NCBI GenBank assembly: GCA_034766995.1
Contig: CM068318.1
Location: 38,310,456-38,374,455, forward strand
Length of the DNA stretch: 64,000 bases
Reading direction: 5' to 3'
From: Acanthacorydalis orientalis
Lineage: Eukaryota; Arthropoda; Insecta; Megaloptera; Corydalidae
Position numbers and translations under genes: made by a program. Under the pieces are notes generated by a model. That model worked only from the letters and a program-made list of their open reading frames with translations. It ran no database searches and was not told where the DNA came from. Of this stretch, positions 34,990 to 47,384 are shown piece by piece; positions within the stretch are counted from its first letter, which is position 1; each line of letters opens with the position of its first letter.

Positions 34990-35310
34990 TTGAATCGTCA
35001 ATATTGTACTTTAGCGCTCTGATTATCAAGACATCGACACCGAAATGTACATAAGAAACAATCAAAAATGATCAAGAATTGTTTGTTTTCTCATTGAGAT
35101 CACTGTTTTTTCTTTTTTACGGTGGAAAATAAAATAAAAAAAAAACAGTGATCTGAAGTAGAAGAAGTAAACAATTAAAATCTAGGAACACAGGTACGAA
35201 ACAAATGACAAATACAATGATTAATAATCATGTATCGAACATTTTTGAATCAAAAAACTATTGTGGTTTGCGGGATACGAAAATATTTATTTGTGAGAAC
35301 GAATAGTCCT
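34990..35310. repeat. foldback repeat, right arm interrupted by a hairpin
   Basis: TGTACTTTAGCGCTCTGATT, CACCGAAATGTACATAAG and ATCAAAAATGATCAAGAA (to 35090) are followed by a separate perfect hairpin and then, from about 35200, another right-arm stretch (AATGATTAATAATCATG, GTGGTTTGCGGGATACG). Confidence 0.65.
35097..35154. repeat. perfect 15 bp inverted repeat, hairpin
   Basis: AGATCACTGTTTTTT (35097-35111) and AAAAAACAGTGATCT (35140-35154) are exact reverse complements with a 28 nt loop. Confidence 0.9.
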
Positions 35311-35630
35311 TCAAATGTTTTAATTTTTGATTGTCAATTTATGCAATACTGTTATTCAACTAGGGTACAGGAAATAGTCCTACTGGAAACTCTTAACTAT
35401 GTTGTAATAGTTCTAAATGTTATTTGTGGGTTACTTTTCATCAAAGATCTTAGTTTCTCTTTGTTTATAGCGAATAAAAATCTTCCTTGAAGCTCATTTT
35501 TTCGAGATTCACAACCCCGAAATCATATCTAATGACTATATATCTAATAGTCACCTAGCTAGCAACCCTTTGCCTAAACACCAAGTTGATTTTAGAGAAT
35601 TCTTGTCTGTTTCAGTTACGTTATAATTTA

Positions 35631-36191
35631 TTAGGTTGGTAAGAAAATAATTGTGGTTTTTGGTTTCTGAATTCTAACTTTAATTTTCTTCAATGAAAGT
35701 GTCATTTCATCGTGTTCACGTTAATATCATTTGAAAGTGGATTTTTCTATCTGTATTTTAGTAATATCTACTTTGGTTTTATTAACTTTGCTTCAAATTG
35801 GGCTATTGAATTAAAAATGGAAAAGAAATAAACAAGATCAATTTTTTGTATGAGTTCAAAACAGGTGATAAAGTAACAGGAACTGCTCGTAAACTAAACG
35901 ATGCTTTTTGTGTGAGTATTGTTAAAGAACGTACGTTGCAATGTGGGTCCAAAAATTTCGTGCTGGGGACAAGAGCCCTAAAGATTAAGAAGGTCTCGGG
36001 CGTCCTTCTTCAGTTCATAACGGCCAACTGAAGGCGTTAGTTGAATCAGAACCACGCACAACAATTCGAAAGCTGGCACAAAAGTTAGCCGTTAGACATC
36101 CAACAGTTATGGGCCACTTAAAATAGTTAGTGTATAAAGCTGTTTATGAATTTGAAGGTCATAAACTGTAATTATTTTTCTACCAACCTGA
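35631..36191 (+). mobile_element. internally deleted mariner (561 bp), N-terminal transposase only
   Basis: Ends TTAGGTTGGTAAGAAAATAA and TATTTTTCTACCAACCTGA are inverted, with TA on both sides (35629-35630, 36192-36193). Inside, the 5' UTR and the start of a transposase survive: FLYEFKTGDKVTGTARKLND, then a frame shift, then LVESEPRTTIRKLAQKL and HPTVMGHLK. The catalytic domain is missing: the text jumps from GHLK straight to the 3' end (GGTCATAAACTG). The element at 58165-58738 has the same junction in opposite orientation, so both derive from one deleted ancestor. Confidence 0.88.
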
Positions 36192-36321
36192 TACATCCAT
36201 AAAAAAGATCCACAATTTTTTAGACTATTTAGGGTTGTATACTCTTGGAAGTTGTAAAAAAATAACACAATCAGTTTGATATTGAAACACAAAAACAAAC
36301 ACAGACAGTTTGCCAATATTA

Positions 36322-36369
36322 TTAGGTTGGTACGAAAATAATTGCGGTTTTTACGTATTGAGTGTAAAA

Positions 36370-36425
<56 letters not shown>

Positions 36426-37233
36426 CAGTTAAAAAATACATTTATTAGTCAAAATAGACCATTGACTTACACATATTTCTCCCAACGGGAAACATGTTTA
36501 TTTATTCCTACAAGACAGAATTCCGGAATTCTGGAATTAACGAATTCATCGAGAGCGCTTTGAGCTGATGCTTGATCTATGAAAACCTTCTCTCGTAGTA
36601 AATTACTCAAATGTTTAGGAAAATGATAATATGTCGGAGACAGGTATGGAGAATAAGGTGGGTGTGGCAAGGTTTCATAAACAATGCAACTTCTCATGCA
36701 TTTTTTCAATTACCTGACAATATTTTTCTGCTGTTATTGTTTAGCCAGAATTTAAGAAGTTAAAGTGAGTGATGCCACATGCCGATCACCAAACAGCGGC
36801 CATAATCTTTTTTTTATGAATCTTTGGTTTAGGAAAATGTTTTGGTGCTTCTTCTCGATGTAGCTTATTATCAAGGCTTTCGTTCCATTACGAAATTTTT
36901 GGAACCAGTGTTACCAGCTTTACGTTCATTAATTAACTCTTCGCCAAAAACAAATTTAATATTTCGAGTAGTTTCTGTTGCTTTTCATCCCAATTTAAAT
37001 TCATACAACAAAATCGCGCGAATTTGCTTTTTTTCATGACTAATTTAAGAGTTTACATCCAACAATACTAAAGAATGAAAACAATAGACATAAGTTGAAA
37101 TCAGTAGTGCTAATTTCATTGTTTACAACGATGTATCACATGACTATAACAAAAGATAATGGTAAATAGAAATAGAAAATTCGTCGTCAAACTTAAAATG
37201 ATAAAAATCGTAATTATTTTTGCACCAACCTAA
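36322..37233 (-). mobile_element. internally deleted mariner (912 bp) with internal (TA)n
   Basis: Bounded by TTAGGTTGGTACGAAAATAA and TAATTATTTTTGCACCAACC-TAA, each with an adjacent TA. Minus-strand content: the 5' UTR and N-terminal codons (around 37030), a short middle part ending near MVFDRHVASLTL-like text (about 36770), then C-terminal pieces LPHPPYSPYLSPTYYHFPKH and FCLVGINKHVSRWEK (36470-36709). The third catalytic Asp is Tyr here (SPTYYH) and the first Asp region is deleted. A 50 bp (TA)n array sits in the 3' UTR at 36372-36421. It is the same family as the 23.8 kb copy. Confidence 0.88.
36372..36421. repeat. (TA)n microsatellite inside a mariner
   Basis: 50 bp of TA in the element's 3' untranslated part, where the 23.8 kb copy has only CATATAACAATAATTATA. 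Confidence 0.97.
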
Positions 37234-38280
37234 TAAATACCACAGTTAACAAAAAACTGTAATCAACTTATTTCAATCATAATCAATGGTTAACTCAGTA
37301 AAATTCGTAAATTTTAGTTCGTACAATCGTATATGGATATAAATTTTAAATCTGAATAAGAACATGACGATCAAAAATCTCTTTATAAATAGATAGAAAC
37401 TGATTTGTAACTATAGATGATTATTTCGTTTTAATTTTATTTTTTACTCGATAGCTGCAATTCTTCAGTTGTAACATACCTCCTGTTTTATTTTTCGCAC
37501 GAAATGAATCCTTATTGTAATTGTTTTGGTTTCAGTAACAGTGGATTTAAAACATTTTAGAGATTGTTTTTAACTGTTTTCAAACTAAGGTCCTCTCTCA
37601 CGGTTAACTTTTAAAAATAATTAATTAAACTATTTTGCCTGTAATGGTTGCCTGCATCAAAATTTCATACACTTTTTTTATCTCAGATTATATTTTCCGC
37701 GCATGTATTGCACATTTTTGTTTCTATTTATTTTAAAAAAAAATTCTATTAAATTTAGTCCACTGTTTTCAAATTTTTCTCGTTCCGGTTTTTCCAATAA
37801 AGATATAATTCTAATAATTTTAATTACATTTCAATATCATCTTTTTTCCAAATTAACATATACCATATAAATATTTAATTAAATTACGCCACGATATAAC
37901 TTTCTTTCAGTTAAACAATTTTCAAAAATTGTTTAAATGGAATATAGAAAAAATAAGCGTAAGGTATCAGTTTTGAAAAATACTGATTAGTAGCATTACA
38001 AGAAACAAAGAAAGAAAAGAAGCGAACATTTAATCTACAATCATTCTTATGAATCTTTTCTATAAAAGAATGCGTCGTAAACCCTAAATATTCATTCATT
38101 AATTCATCATGTAATGTATAATTATTAAAAAAAAAATAGATTTGAGATATGGTTCCAAAAGTATTCTTAAAAAAAAAAATTGTATAAAAGTGAAACTTGC
38201 ATTTTGTTGATAGTTAACAACAATCTAATATCGAACAGAGAATAAACATTTTGACGAAAAAAAATATATTCTTCGTATAC
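37234..38280. other. no gene seen
   Basis: AT-rich sequence without a recognisable frame or repeat family. Confidence 0.5.
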
Positions 38281-38688
38281 ACGTACAACAATTATTTCGG
38301 TTAGGTTATTTTAGAACGTCGTACAGATTATTTCTGAGCGAGCATTCACACACAATCGAAGAAAACGTACCATAAACCCAAGAGTATTACTCCATGACAC
38401 CATTGGTCAACAGCCTGTACTGCTGCATCACTACATCCGCTACTTTTATACAAAGATGACTTCAGACTGTTCATCAACGTTTGTAATATTCTGAAATATT
38501 ACACCTAATTGAAGTATTTCTACTTCTCGTACTAAGTTTGTTTTTTCGCGCGTTGTTAGGTAGAGACTGTTTCTGTATCGATCTTTGACATTTTCCCAAC
38601 GCTACGTGTTTCGATCGATATGTACGTTCATATACGTGTAGCGTTCTGACTGTAATTTTGGTAAAGCATTGCTTCTGTATACACACAC

Positions 38689-38750
<62 letters not shown>

Positions 38751-39372
38751 GTATGTATGTATATATGTATGCATGTATCAGCGTATTAATGTACCGCGTA
38801 TATACAGTATACATTTCTCTGGAATTCTGTTCGAATAAAACAGACAGCAAAACGAACAGGCAGGCACACAGCTAGCACACGCCGGGGCCGTGTGTTCGAC
38901 GAATATGTTATTTTGTATCAGCACCAGCAACGACGGCAAGCTGGCAAGTACGCGGGCAACGAAGCGATCGCGGGGCGTTCTAGAGAGACCGACCCAAACG
39001 GCGTACATAACCTCGCTTGCTAGCACGGTCGACCATTCTCTACCGCTGTCGCTGTCACTACTTCAAACATGCACACGTACATACAGAGAGCGTTCAGCAT
39101 GCGATTATTAGTCGTACGGTATCTGAACATAATGTCGAAACGTAATCTTGCGTAGTGTGCGACACAGAAATAACGCCCTTATGGACACGTTTCGTGCGGT
39201 TCAACAACCGAACGGACGGATCCCGTAACATAGGGCAATACGGACGAAACGTATATACACTCAGCCAGCGTTTACTTGAACGGCGTCACGCCGAAATCGA
39301 CCGTACCGTCATACAATGTAAGGCGTTGTACAGTTCGCCTACTGTTATTTTTATAGGTAGTGCACACATTTG
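38281..39372. promoter_or_regulatory. largest CpG-rich pocket, interrupted by (TA)n
   Basis: Two CpG-rich parts (38281-38685 and 38750-39372) flank a 55 bp TA array. The second part is strongly GC-rich for this window (CACGCCGGGGCCGTGTG, GAAGCGATCGCGGGGCG, GGCGTCACGCCGAAATCG). Open frames such as 38890-39111 and 39155-39373 have no recognisable domain and overlap frames on the other strand, as expected in GC-richer DNA. A promoter with a first exon is a reasonable guess; the sequence alone does not prove it. Confidence 0.4.
38690..38745. repeat. (TA)n microsatellite
   Basis: About 55 bp of TA inside the CpG-rich pocket, followed by (GTAT)n. Confidence 0.97.
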
Positions 39373-39383
39373 ATAACGCTATG

Positions 39384-39385
<2 letters not shown>

Positions 39386-39471
<86 letters not shown>
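39386..39471. repeat. (TA)n microsatellite
   Basis: About 86 bp of TA at the 3' edge of the CpG-rich pocket. Confidence 0.98.
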
Positions 39472-39474
<3 letters not shown>

Positions 39475-39764
39475 GGAATTAAAATCATCTTTTAATTTAT
39501 TGCAAGGTTTTGCCAAGAGTTTTATATCATCTTCGGGCAAATAAAACGAATGCGCGTTTGTAATATATATGATTGTGTTGACAAATATCATTGTTACATG
39601 CATTCGCCGTAGATAAACATATAGATCCTCTATTGTATTTATTCAAGGGACGTGTATTGGCTTATAAAGCTCAATTTATTCAGCTGCATGAAGTGTAAGA
39701 GCCTATTTACGAAGTTCAGCACAACGTTTATAATGTTCTACTTTTATATATAAAGTATTTTTTT

Positions 39765-39850
39765 AACACGACGGACTACGGAAACATTTTTTTTCAATCA
39801 TAAATGTTCAATAAGTCAATACTGATCATTTGTTTTTTTTTTTTGATGGA
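39765..39850. repeat. foldback repeat, left arm (partial)
   Basis: CAATCATAAATGTTCAATAA and TACTGATCATTTG; cut short by a T-run and a hAT-like end. Confidence 0.55.
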
Positions 39851-39882
39851 AATATTGTAGTTCAAAAGTTTAAGAAACACTG
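39850..39882 (-). mobile_element. hAT-like terminal fragment
   Basis: On the minus strand CAGTGTTTCTTAAACTTTTG resembles a hAT terminus and the fragment at 10491 (CAGTGTTCTTCAAACTGTG). No partner end is seen. Confidence 0.3.
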
Positions 39883-39930
39883 CTTAAGAAGTTAATTCGA
39901 AATTTTGTCTGTTCTTTTAATAAGAAGTCT

Positions 39931-39937
39931 CTACTCT

Positions 39938-40023
<86 letters not shown>
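39931..40023. repeat. (CT)n-(TA)n compound microsatellite
   Basis: About 42 bp of CT joined to 50 bp of TA. Confidence 0.97.
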
Positions 40024-40028
<5 letters not shown>

Positions 40029-40134
40029 GATTGCATTGAATGTCTATGTTATTTTGTATTTTTTGAGCATTTATTTCAGTAAAAAAATGTGTGAATACAT
40101 TAATCAAAATATTTGCGCTCGTAAGCTATGACTT

Positions 40135-40976
40135 TTTTCTACTTTTCTGGCAAAAGTTGAATTCTGCGACGAAAGAATGGTCTGCCTTTTGAGCCATTCC
40201 ATTCTGCAACCCAATTTTCGACTTCTCTCTACTTATGGAATTGTGAATCTTTCCAAGCGAGTTACAACGATCGAAACACATGGTAATCGCTTGGGGCGAG
40301 GTCCGGAGAATACGCTGGATGCGGGAGAACCTCCCATTCGAGCTCCATTAGTGTTTGTTTCACGGCTATAGCAACATGGGGCCGAGCGTTGTAATGGAGA
40401 AGAATCACTTTTCGGCGATTTGATGCAATTGATGGTCGTTTTTGCATCAAATTATCATTCAAACGTTCCAATTGTTGTCGATAACGTACGGCTGTGATTT
40501 TTTCCTTCGGTTTCAACAGCTCATAATACACGACACTCTCCACATCTCACCAAATAGAGAGCATTGCTTTGTGACCGTGGATGTTTCGCTTTGTTGTCGA
40601 CGTTGATCGTTGGTCAGCATCAACCCATGATTTCTTGCGTTTTGGATTGTTAAAATAGATCCATTTGTGAACGTCGTGAAATGGTTGAGTTATCCACTTC
40701 AACCTGTTAAACCAATTCTTTGAGTGTTTGAGTAGGGTTTACTTTCAATAGAGCTTGCAGTTCATCTTCCAACTTTTTCGATTGACTTGGCTGTTGTTTG
40801 TCGTGAACGTCACAATCACCACTTTGAATCGTTGAAACTAATCTCTACATATTGTATCCGGTGGAGAAGATTCACTATAAGTTTTCGCGAGCAATGGATG
40901 AGCTTCAGCTTGCACTTTGTTTCAAATCAAAGTAGTGTAGAAGTACGCATTGGAAAAAATACTTATCGCGTTCCAT
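40135..40976 (-). pseudogene. mariner transposase pseudogene, middle catalytic Asp to Tyr
   Basis: On the minus strand, starting near ATG 40976, broken text follows a mariner transposase. In the N-terminal part DTICRD.FQRFK is readable; then VDADQRSTTKRNIHGHKAML, ESVVYYELLKPKEKITAV and LERLNDNLMQKRPSI (40262-40543 is open). The second Asp site reads VILLHYNARPHVA where LLHDNARPH is normal: Asp is now Tyr. LAPSDYHVFRSL holds the third Asp. Past a stop, NWVAEWNGSKGRPFFRR and LLPEK continue the C-terminus. I could not locate the terminal repeats with confidence. Confidence 0.87.
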
Positions 40977-41111
40977 TTTAATTCGGTTATAGAAAAGCAC
41001 TCGTATAAACAAAAGATGTCGTCTGGTGACTGAATTTTAGTTGGAAATGTTCACACTTCAAAATGACATAACAGACATCTGTCACTGTCAACAGAGTACG
41101 CACCTAGAGCC

Positions 41112-41161
<50 letters not shown>
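41112..41161. repeat. (TA)n microsatellite
   Basis: 50 bp of TA. Confidence 0.98.
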
Positions 41162-41168
<7 letters not shown>

Positions 41169-41264
41169 TAATTTCTATTATAAGTATTATATTTTTTTAT
41201 TTCTGATGATGTTTGTAATATTCTTTTCTAATCAATTTATTTCATTTTGTAATCAATCATTGTT

Positions 41265-41565
41265 AAACAAATTTTTAATTTTCACAAATGAATTATATTC
41301 TCACCCTACAAATCACAAAACTTTGTTGTGTTCAATAAATAATTATTGAATATTTTTATTACTATTTATGCACATTTCGATGACGATGCCATGAATAGAG
41401 TTCTTGAATTGTGGTTAAATTCATTGTCATAAATGACTTATTTTTTATTCCCAAAACCAGAAAAAAAATTTGTTCAAAAATGTTCAATGAATCATCATTG
41501 TTGCTTATGCGCATTTCGATAGCTCTGTCATAATCGTCAGAGCGCCGAGATATAGAAAAATCTTA
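41265..41565. repeat. foldback repeat, two left arms in direct tandem
   Basis: First arm 41265-41400 (TTTTCACAAATGAATTATAT, CACATTTCGATGACGATGCC); second arm 41400-41565 (GAATTGTGGTTAAATTCATT, CGCATTTCGATAGCTCTGTC, GTCAGAGCGCCGAGATA). This is the same direct-tandem arrangement as at 2685-2995. Confidence 0.8.
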
Positions 41566-41967
41566 ATAAAATTTTGAATGATAGATCGAATTAATGAACA
41601 ATTGTGTATCAATTTTATATTAATTTTTCATGATTTAAAATCTCACATTTTTCTTATACATTTTTGTAAAAAACAAAAATAGTGAAAAATTACAAACATC
41701 AAAAATACAAAAAATAAGGGAAATAATGTAAATGTCTTATAAACGACAAAAAGAATTTAATATCATTGAAAAACAATTTAGAAACCCATAAATAATAAAC
41801 TAACAAAAAATGTGTCTTATAGCTAATACTTTTCAAACATAAGTATTTGAGTGCCATTTGTGTAGTTTAAAAAAATAAACTTTTTTTTAATAGATTCTAA
41901 AATGTTAGAAACAAAAATTGCTTAAATTATGAATAATTTGTATTAATATTTAGAATTGTTTAGATCT

Positions 41968-41969
<2 letters not shown>

Positions 41970-42049
<80 letters not shown>
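41970..42049. repeat. (TA)n microsatellite
   Basis: 80 bp of uninterrupted TA. Confidence 0.98.
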
Positions 42050-42050
<1 letters not shown>

Positions 42051-42779
42051 ATGAAAGAAAATATGGCATTTTTTATATTTTTTCAAAGCAATTTTAACGA
42101 TCATTGCTGATAAAAATTTTTTACAACTTTTTCAATCTTACAATACCTTCCTTTTCTATATATTTTCTGATTTTATCGAATGAAACGATTTATTCCTCGT
42201 TTTTTGTGTTTTTTTTATTTTTCTAGTTTTTCACTTAATATTTTTTATTATCCATCTGTTATGTTCTCTTTTTGTAATATGTACTCTTCGTTTTCTTTTC
42301 AAACTTCATTCGTTTTATTAGCTTCTAACTAATTTCATGAGAATAAAAATTATTATCATTCCTAATTTACATCTTTTTAAAACCTCCAATTTTGCAAATA
42401 TTTATCAATCAGTATAATATTTATAAATTGGTATTTGAATGACGTATCTTTATGAAGTTAGTTTTTCACTGTAAATGTTCAATGCTATAATTAATTTGAT
42501 ATTTCAGTAACGAATTTAATACTTTATTATGTTTTTGTTTCATTACTTAATTCCATATGTCTTGTTTAGCACAATTTAAAGGTTCTGCAATTGTAGTATG
42601 GAATTAATATTCTTACTTTCTCAGAGAGCCATACATAACTTTGAAATTATTGAAAATTTGTACATTTTAAATGTTTTCTAGTTCACCTAGAATATTTTGG
42701 CATTTGATTTACAATTTATAAATATGACTTCAGATATCTTCAAATATATTTCCCAAAGATTTATTAATTTTTGAATATT
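42050..42779. other. no gene seen
   Basis: AT-rich, T-rich on the plus strand; no recognisable feature. Confidence 0.45.
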
Positions 42780-43060
42780 ATTATTATAATATAATCCTGG
42801 AACTGTGGCTACATTCACTATTGTAAATGAATTATTTTTCATCCTACATAATACAAAAAAATTCTTGTTCAAAAATGTTCAATAACATTGATCATTTTTG
42901 ATTTCTATCTATGCGCACTTTGATGGCAAAATCATCAGAGAGCCAAGATACAAAAAAATCACAAATTGTCGATAATGAGTTACTGAATTTGATCAAAACT
43001 TTTTTTCCGGTTTTTGGAGCGAAAAAAGAATTCATTTGAGAAAATATTAACATACCTCAA
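42780..43060. repeat. foldback repeat, left arm plus shortened right arm
   Basis: GGAACTGTGGCTACATTCAC, AAAATGTTCAATAACATTG, GCGCACTTTGATGGC, then GTCGATAATGAGTTACTGAA and AAGAATTCATTTGAGAAAAT. Confidence 0.8.
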
Positions 43061-43335
43061 AATAATAAATAGACTATATTCGTCTCATCTCTTATTAAGT
43101 CTTCTTTTAATTATAAATAACATTTTGTTCTCTTATTTTCACTTTTTTAGCTTAAAATAGTAATTACAGTTGGTAAATAAATATTTTTTGTATTTCACAT
43201 TGATAGCTACATAATTTCGTTTAATCTACATTAATTACAAGTTTTATTTTTTGATAAGTTTTCAAGGGTTAATTCGATTATATTTAAACATAGGTTTTAT
43301 ATTTTATACTACTGTAAAACTTTTTAGAATGGTTG

Positions 43336-43342
43336 TGTATAT

Positions 43343-43430
<88 letters not shown>
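43336..43430. repeat. (TA)n microsatellite
   Basis: About 90 bp of TA with GTATA and CATA interruptions at the ends. Confidence 0.97.
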
Positions 43431-43549
43431 TGTATATGCATCTGCAATGAAATCTATAATTTGATAAATTAATTACAGCTAGTTGTAAATAAAAGTAGAT
43501 AAAAATGCTTTTGTAACGTAGAGCATAAGTTTATATTAAAATACGAATA

Positions 43550-44720
43550 AAGAGTCCATGGAATGAAGTTATTTGCGTTCACAGTATTCATGTTATTCGA
43601 AAACGCTACGTTTTCTCTGAACAAACTACACAGACTATAAAATGTGAAATGCAGGTGGGCCGAATCGTTCCGAACATGCACGATTCTATTCGAGTGTTTA
43701 GTGTGTTTTCCGTTCGTGCTGAACAATAACGTACGGATATAATTAAAAGAAATAGATTTATAAAGATGTGTACACTGTCGAGTGAGAGCGAAAACACTTC
43801 AAACCTGAAATTTTATGTAGAGAACGACGTATTGGCAAAGACCGGTCTATGTTAGGTTGGAATGTACAGCATTTGCCTTTACTAGCAGAATGTGTATGAC
43901 TGCACAAGAATATAGATGTTGAATATCGTGTAATCCATTCTATTTCGAAAATTTACGTGCTTGTGTACTGAAAAATATATTTGTTCATAATCAATTTGAA
44001 AAATCAATTGTTATACGTGTTATTTAAACTGAATAGTGGTCGACGTTAATTTAATATAAAAATTCTGTGTCGTTTCACTCAGCATACAAGTATATATATA
44101 TATATTTATATATATATACATACACATATAATAAAAATCGAACAAGACAAAAGGATATTTGAAAAATAAACGTGCGCGACAATCGTGTTTCGTACAATTG
44201 TTGCTATATTTAATTTTATTCACATGAATTTTTTATTTTTTTTTGGATTTGTATTGATCAAAATATTGTGCAGTGACTGTGCGGTTCAGTGAAAAAAATA
44301 TTTTGTCAATTATATAACATATATATTTATATATATGTAATAATAGTACATAAAATACGAAAATCTATGTGTCAGAGATTTGGTGCTATATTTTGAAATG
44401 GTTATGTTGCCAACACTGCACGCAACAATGCGCTTTCCTCCTGACGTTTATTAACAATGTGGTTTGAAAATCAGGTGAGTCGATATTTATTTGTGCCCGC
44501 GTTTAATATGACTATATATGTATTTGTACAGAAACGTGTCTTTCATCTAATTCCAATGCGCTTGACACGCATGCCGTTTTGAATTTACCGCCCGCTCGCG
44601 ACGTTGCATTGTGGGATTCGATTGAACGATTGTTTTTTTTTCGCGAGCGTGCGTGACAATATCGAATCATTTGAAATGTTATTTGGCGATGGTGTGGCGG
44701 GAAGATGCCCCGAATTCAAA
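43550..44720 (+). promoter_or_regulatory. CpG-enriched region with strong splice donor, possible first exon
   Basis: CpG is raised at 43600-43870 and again at 44400-44720. AAAATCAG|GTGAGT at 44474/44475 matches the donor consensus almost perfectly, so a non-coding or short coding first exon could end there. Downstream, CGCTCGCGA (44593-44601) and TCGCGAGCG (44641-44649) are perfect inverse copies, and GCATTGTGGGATTCG lies between them. No credible long frame is present. A short (TA)n lies at 44091-44118. The promoter/exon role is inferred. Confidence 0.35.
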
Positions 44721-44919
44721 TATTGAATATTCGTATCAGTTCGGTGCAGTTTTGTATTTTATTGAATGTACGAAGAGTTTGGATATTTCAGTTCTATAAA
44801 AGGCGTCTATTTTATAGAATTTTAGATAGTCATTCAATTAATTTTTTGTATTCTTGGTGATTTTACATTAACTTTTTATACAATACTGTCATTTATGTCG
44901 AAAGTGTGTATTCATACAT

Positions 44920-44920
44920 T

Positions 44921-44969
<49 letters not shown>

Positions 44970-44998
44970 TTATTTATATACACACACACACATATACA
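44920..44998. repeat. (TA)n-(CA)n compound microsatellite
   Basis: TA and TTTA units followed by a CA run. Confidence 0.96.
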
Positions 44999-45198
44999 TA
45001 CACACACATACATATTCTTGTAGATATAATGTGTACAATATATAATGTAAATCGAAGAAATTCTACTAATATCCATAATAACAAATTTTGATTTATTGAG
45101 AAAGTAAATATTTATTATAAATCTAGATACATACATACATGACTTTAATTCACATAATATGTTATTCACTTAGTTACTGTTCAGAAATTTGATTTGTC

Positions 45199-45218
45199 AT
45201 ATATATATATATATATAG
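45199..45218. repeat. (TA)n microsatellite
   Basis: 20 bp. Confidence 0.93.
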
Positions 45219-46179
45219 TCATTTATTTTTATTTTAGAACATTTTTGTTATATTTAGAGCGAACTTTGAAGCTTTCGAGCGTTTAAAACATATCTTTTTC
45301 AATGAAGTATGTTGACATATTTCAAAGGTTAGATTCGAAGTGTGGTATATTCATTAGCAGTCTGATTAATTAGTCATTAGTTATAACTAATTTTAGTGTA
45401 CATAAACAAGTATTTGGTTTTTATTTTATTTTTTTAGTAATTTTATATTTTAAGAGAAATTGCAATGGGAATGTTTGTTGCTATGTGGATATCTTTGTTC
45501 ATGTTTTACATATGATTATAACTGAAACAATTTTATATAAAATAAATAAGTAAAACGGGTGTATTGAAGTTGAAAAATGAGAAAAAAATAGTCTCGATTA
45601 ATATATTTACTCTTTTTCATTTATTATTGAGTACGAATTTTAAACTAGTATTCAATTGTAATAATGAAGACATGTAACAAAAGTAGTTCAATGTAATATT
45701 TAGAATAACATTTAATCAACAGTCTCTAGGCTGTCCTAAAAAAAGCTTTAAAGGCAAGTAAAAAGTAGGTTGATTTTTTAATCAATTTGTTAATGTTTGA
45801 AATGCACTAAAACATAATGCTGTCAGTTTCTTCTTATGCAGTTTATCGCATTTTGTCTTGAACGAACTCATTCGGCTGTTATATGTTGAAATCAAGCTTA
45901 AAACGTATTACTTTTGATTGGTATTCCACGTTTTCTATATAAAAATATGAAAATCGATGCGAAAAACCGTGTAAAATTATAAAAATAAAAATGTCTTCGT
46001 TCCTTTCGATTAATTAGAAAAGAATATAATGAAAATATGTTTGATAACTGGTTATGGTTAAGTATAAAAGTTCGGATGTTAGTGTAAAATGGCGTGGCTG
46101 TTCGTTGTTCTTTCAGTTGATCAGACTATATAATATAATAGAATCAATAAAAATGTTTCTACAAACCGTTCAAAAATTG
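45219..46179. other. no gene seen
   Basis: AT-rich; no recognisable frame or repeat. Confidence 0.45.
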
Positions 46180-47060
46180 TTATAAATAATGTCTGTTGTC
46201 GAATAACTACAAAAGCACAAGATCGTGTTTATGATTTGAAATTGCGAAGTGTTCGTGGAGATAAAAAAAAAACATTGAATCGCTAGTATTCGATTGCGAA
46301 ACGTCAGATTCGCGTCGTTTTTTCGACGACATTTAGGTTAAAAATCACCATCCACGTGACAAAGATCTGTCAAACGTACAAAATAAACACTTTACCTGGG
46401 TGGTATTCGCCATGTCCACGACATAGCATGTGTTTTGTTTTGAATTCAAGCGAGATCGCAGTCACCAATGCATTGAAACGGCTTCACGCACAGTCGACCA
46501 GCGCAATCGCTGTGCTCGAAACGCGTGTGGCACAGTACGTCGAGCCGATGTTTCGATATGGTCGATTGTGCATTACTTTACGTGCCAGCTTAATAGACGT
46601 CGTGAGGGGTGAAGAGAACGTTCAAGGCGCCAGTATTCTGAGTCGAAACGAAACGAATGCATTCCCGAACATATTTTAATGTCGTACTTTCTCGCTCGCA
46701 CGAACGCAACCCATGTATGTTTTGTTTCTTTTCATCGTATCGAGTTCATGCTAATCATGCAGCCGTACACGTTTCAATGTTGGCTATTGAATTGAAATTC
46801 TCAACTGTGTACGTATTGAATCGCGTCGTCTTCGTCTAACAGACGCGGCGCTTATAAGTCGAGACCGTTCGTACTCGGGAAGGTTATTGTTTGAATCGGT
46901 ACTGTTTTATGGTGGAACGGAGTTATAGCTGAAGGCGAAATATGTTTATATCTGTTTCTTTTATCTAATGTCAGTGGAAGTTGGCTGCTTGCTTGCCTTT
47001 TCTTGGCCGTGTGTAGAATACATGCGTGCTTATGGATGTATGGTTTTTTATTTGTATGTG
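46180..47060. promoter_or_regulatory. CpG-rich pocket with overlapping open frames
   Basis: GC- and CpG-rich (GTACGTCGAGCCGATG, GACGCGGCGCTTATAAG). A 107-codon plus-strand frame (46356-46679) contains VTNALKRLHAQSTSAIAVLE but no domain I recognise, and a second frame overlaps it (46430-46612). This could be a coding exon, a first exon with promoter, or merely stop-poor DNA. Confidence 0.33.
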
Positions 47061-47261
47061 TGAGCGTGATGTGCTGTTAGGCCACGTTGTATTTTTGACA
47101 CTGGTTGAATCTTTTTGGATCTTATTAGAATTACAATTATTATTTTCTTGCATTAGATTATATGTACATACGTGATTATTTTGTTTTATAAACCGCACTG
47201 GATTGCACACCTACAATAATACTTTTTAATTTGTTCATGTCTCCTCTTTGTGACAGAACTG

Positions 47262-47384
<123 letters not shown>

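Noticed and set aside
46356..46679. 107-codon frame in the CpG-rich pocket as a gene
   Set aside because: No recognisable domain and a second frame overlaps it; described within the pocket only.
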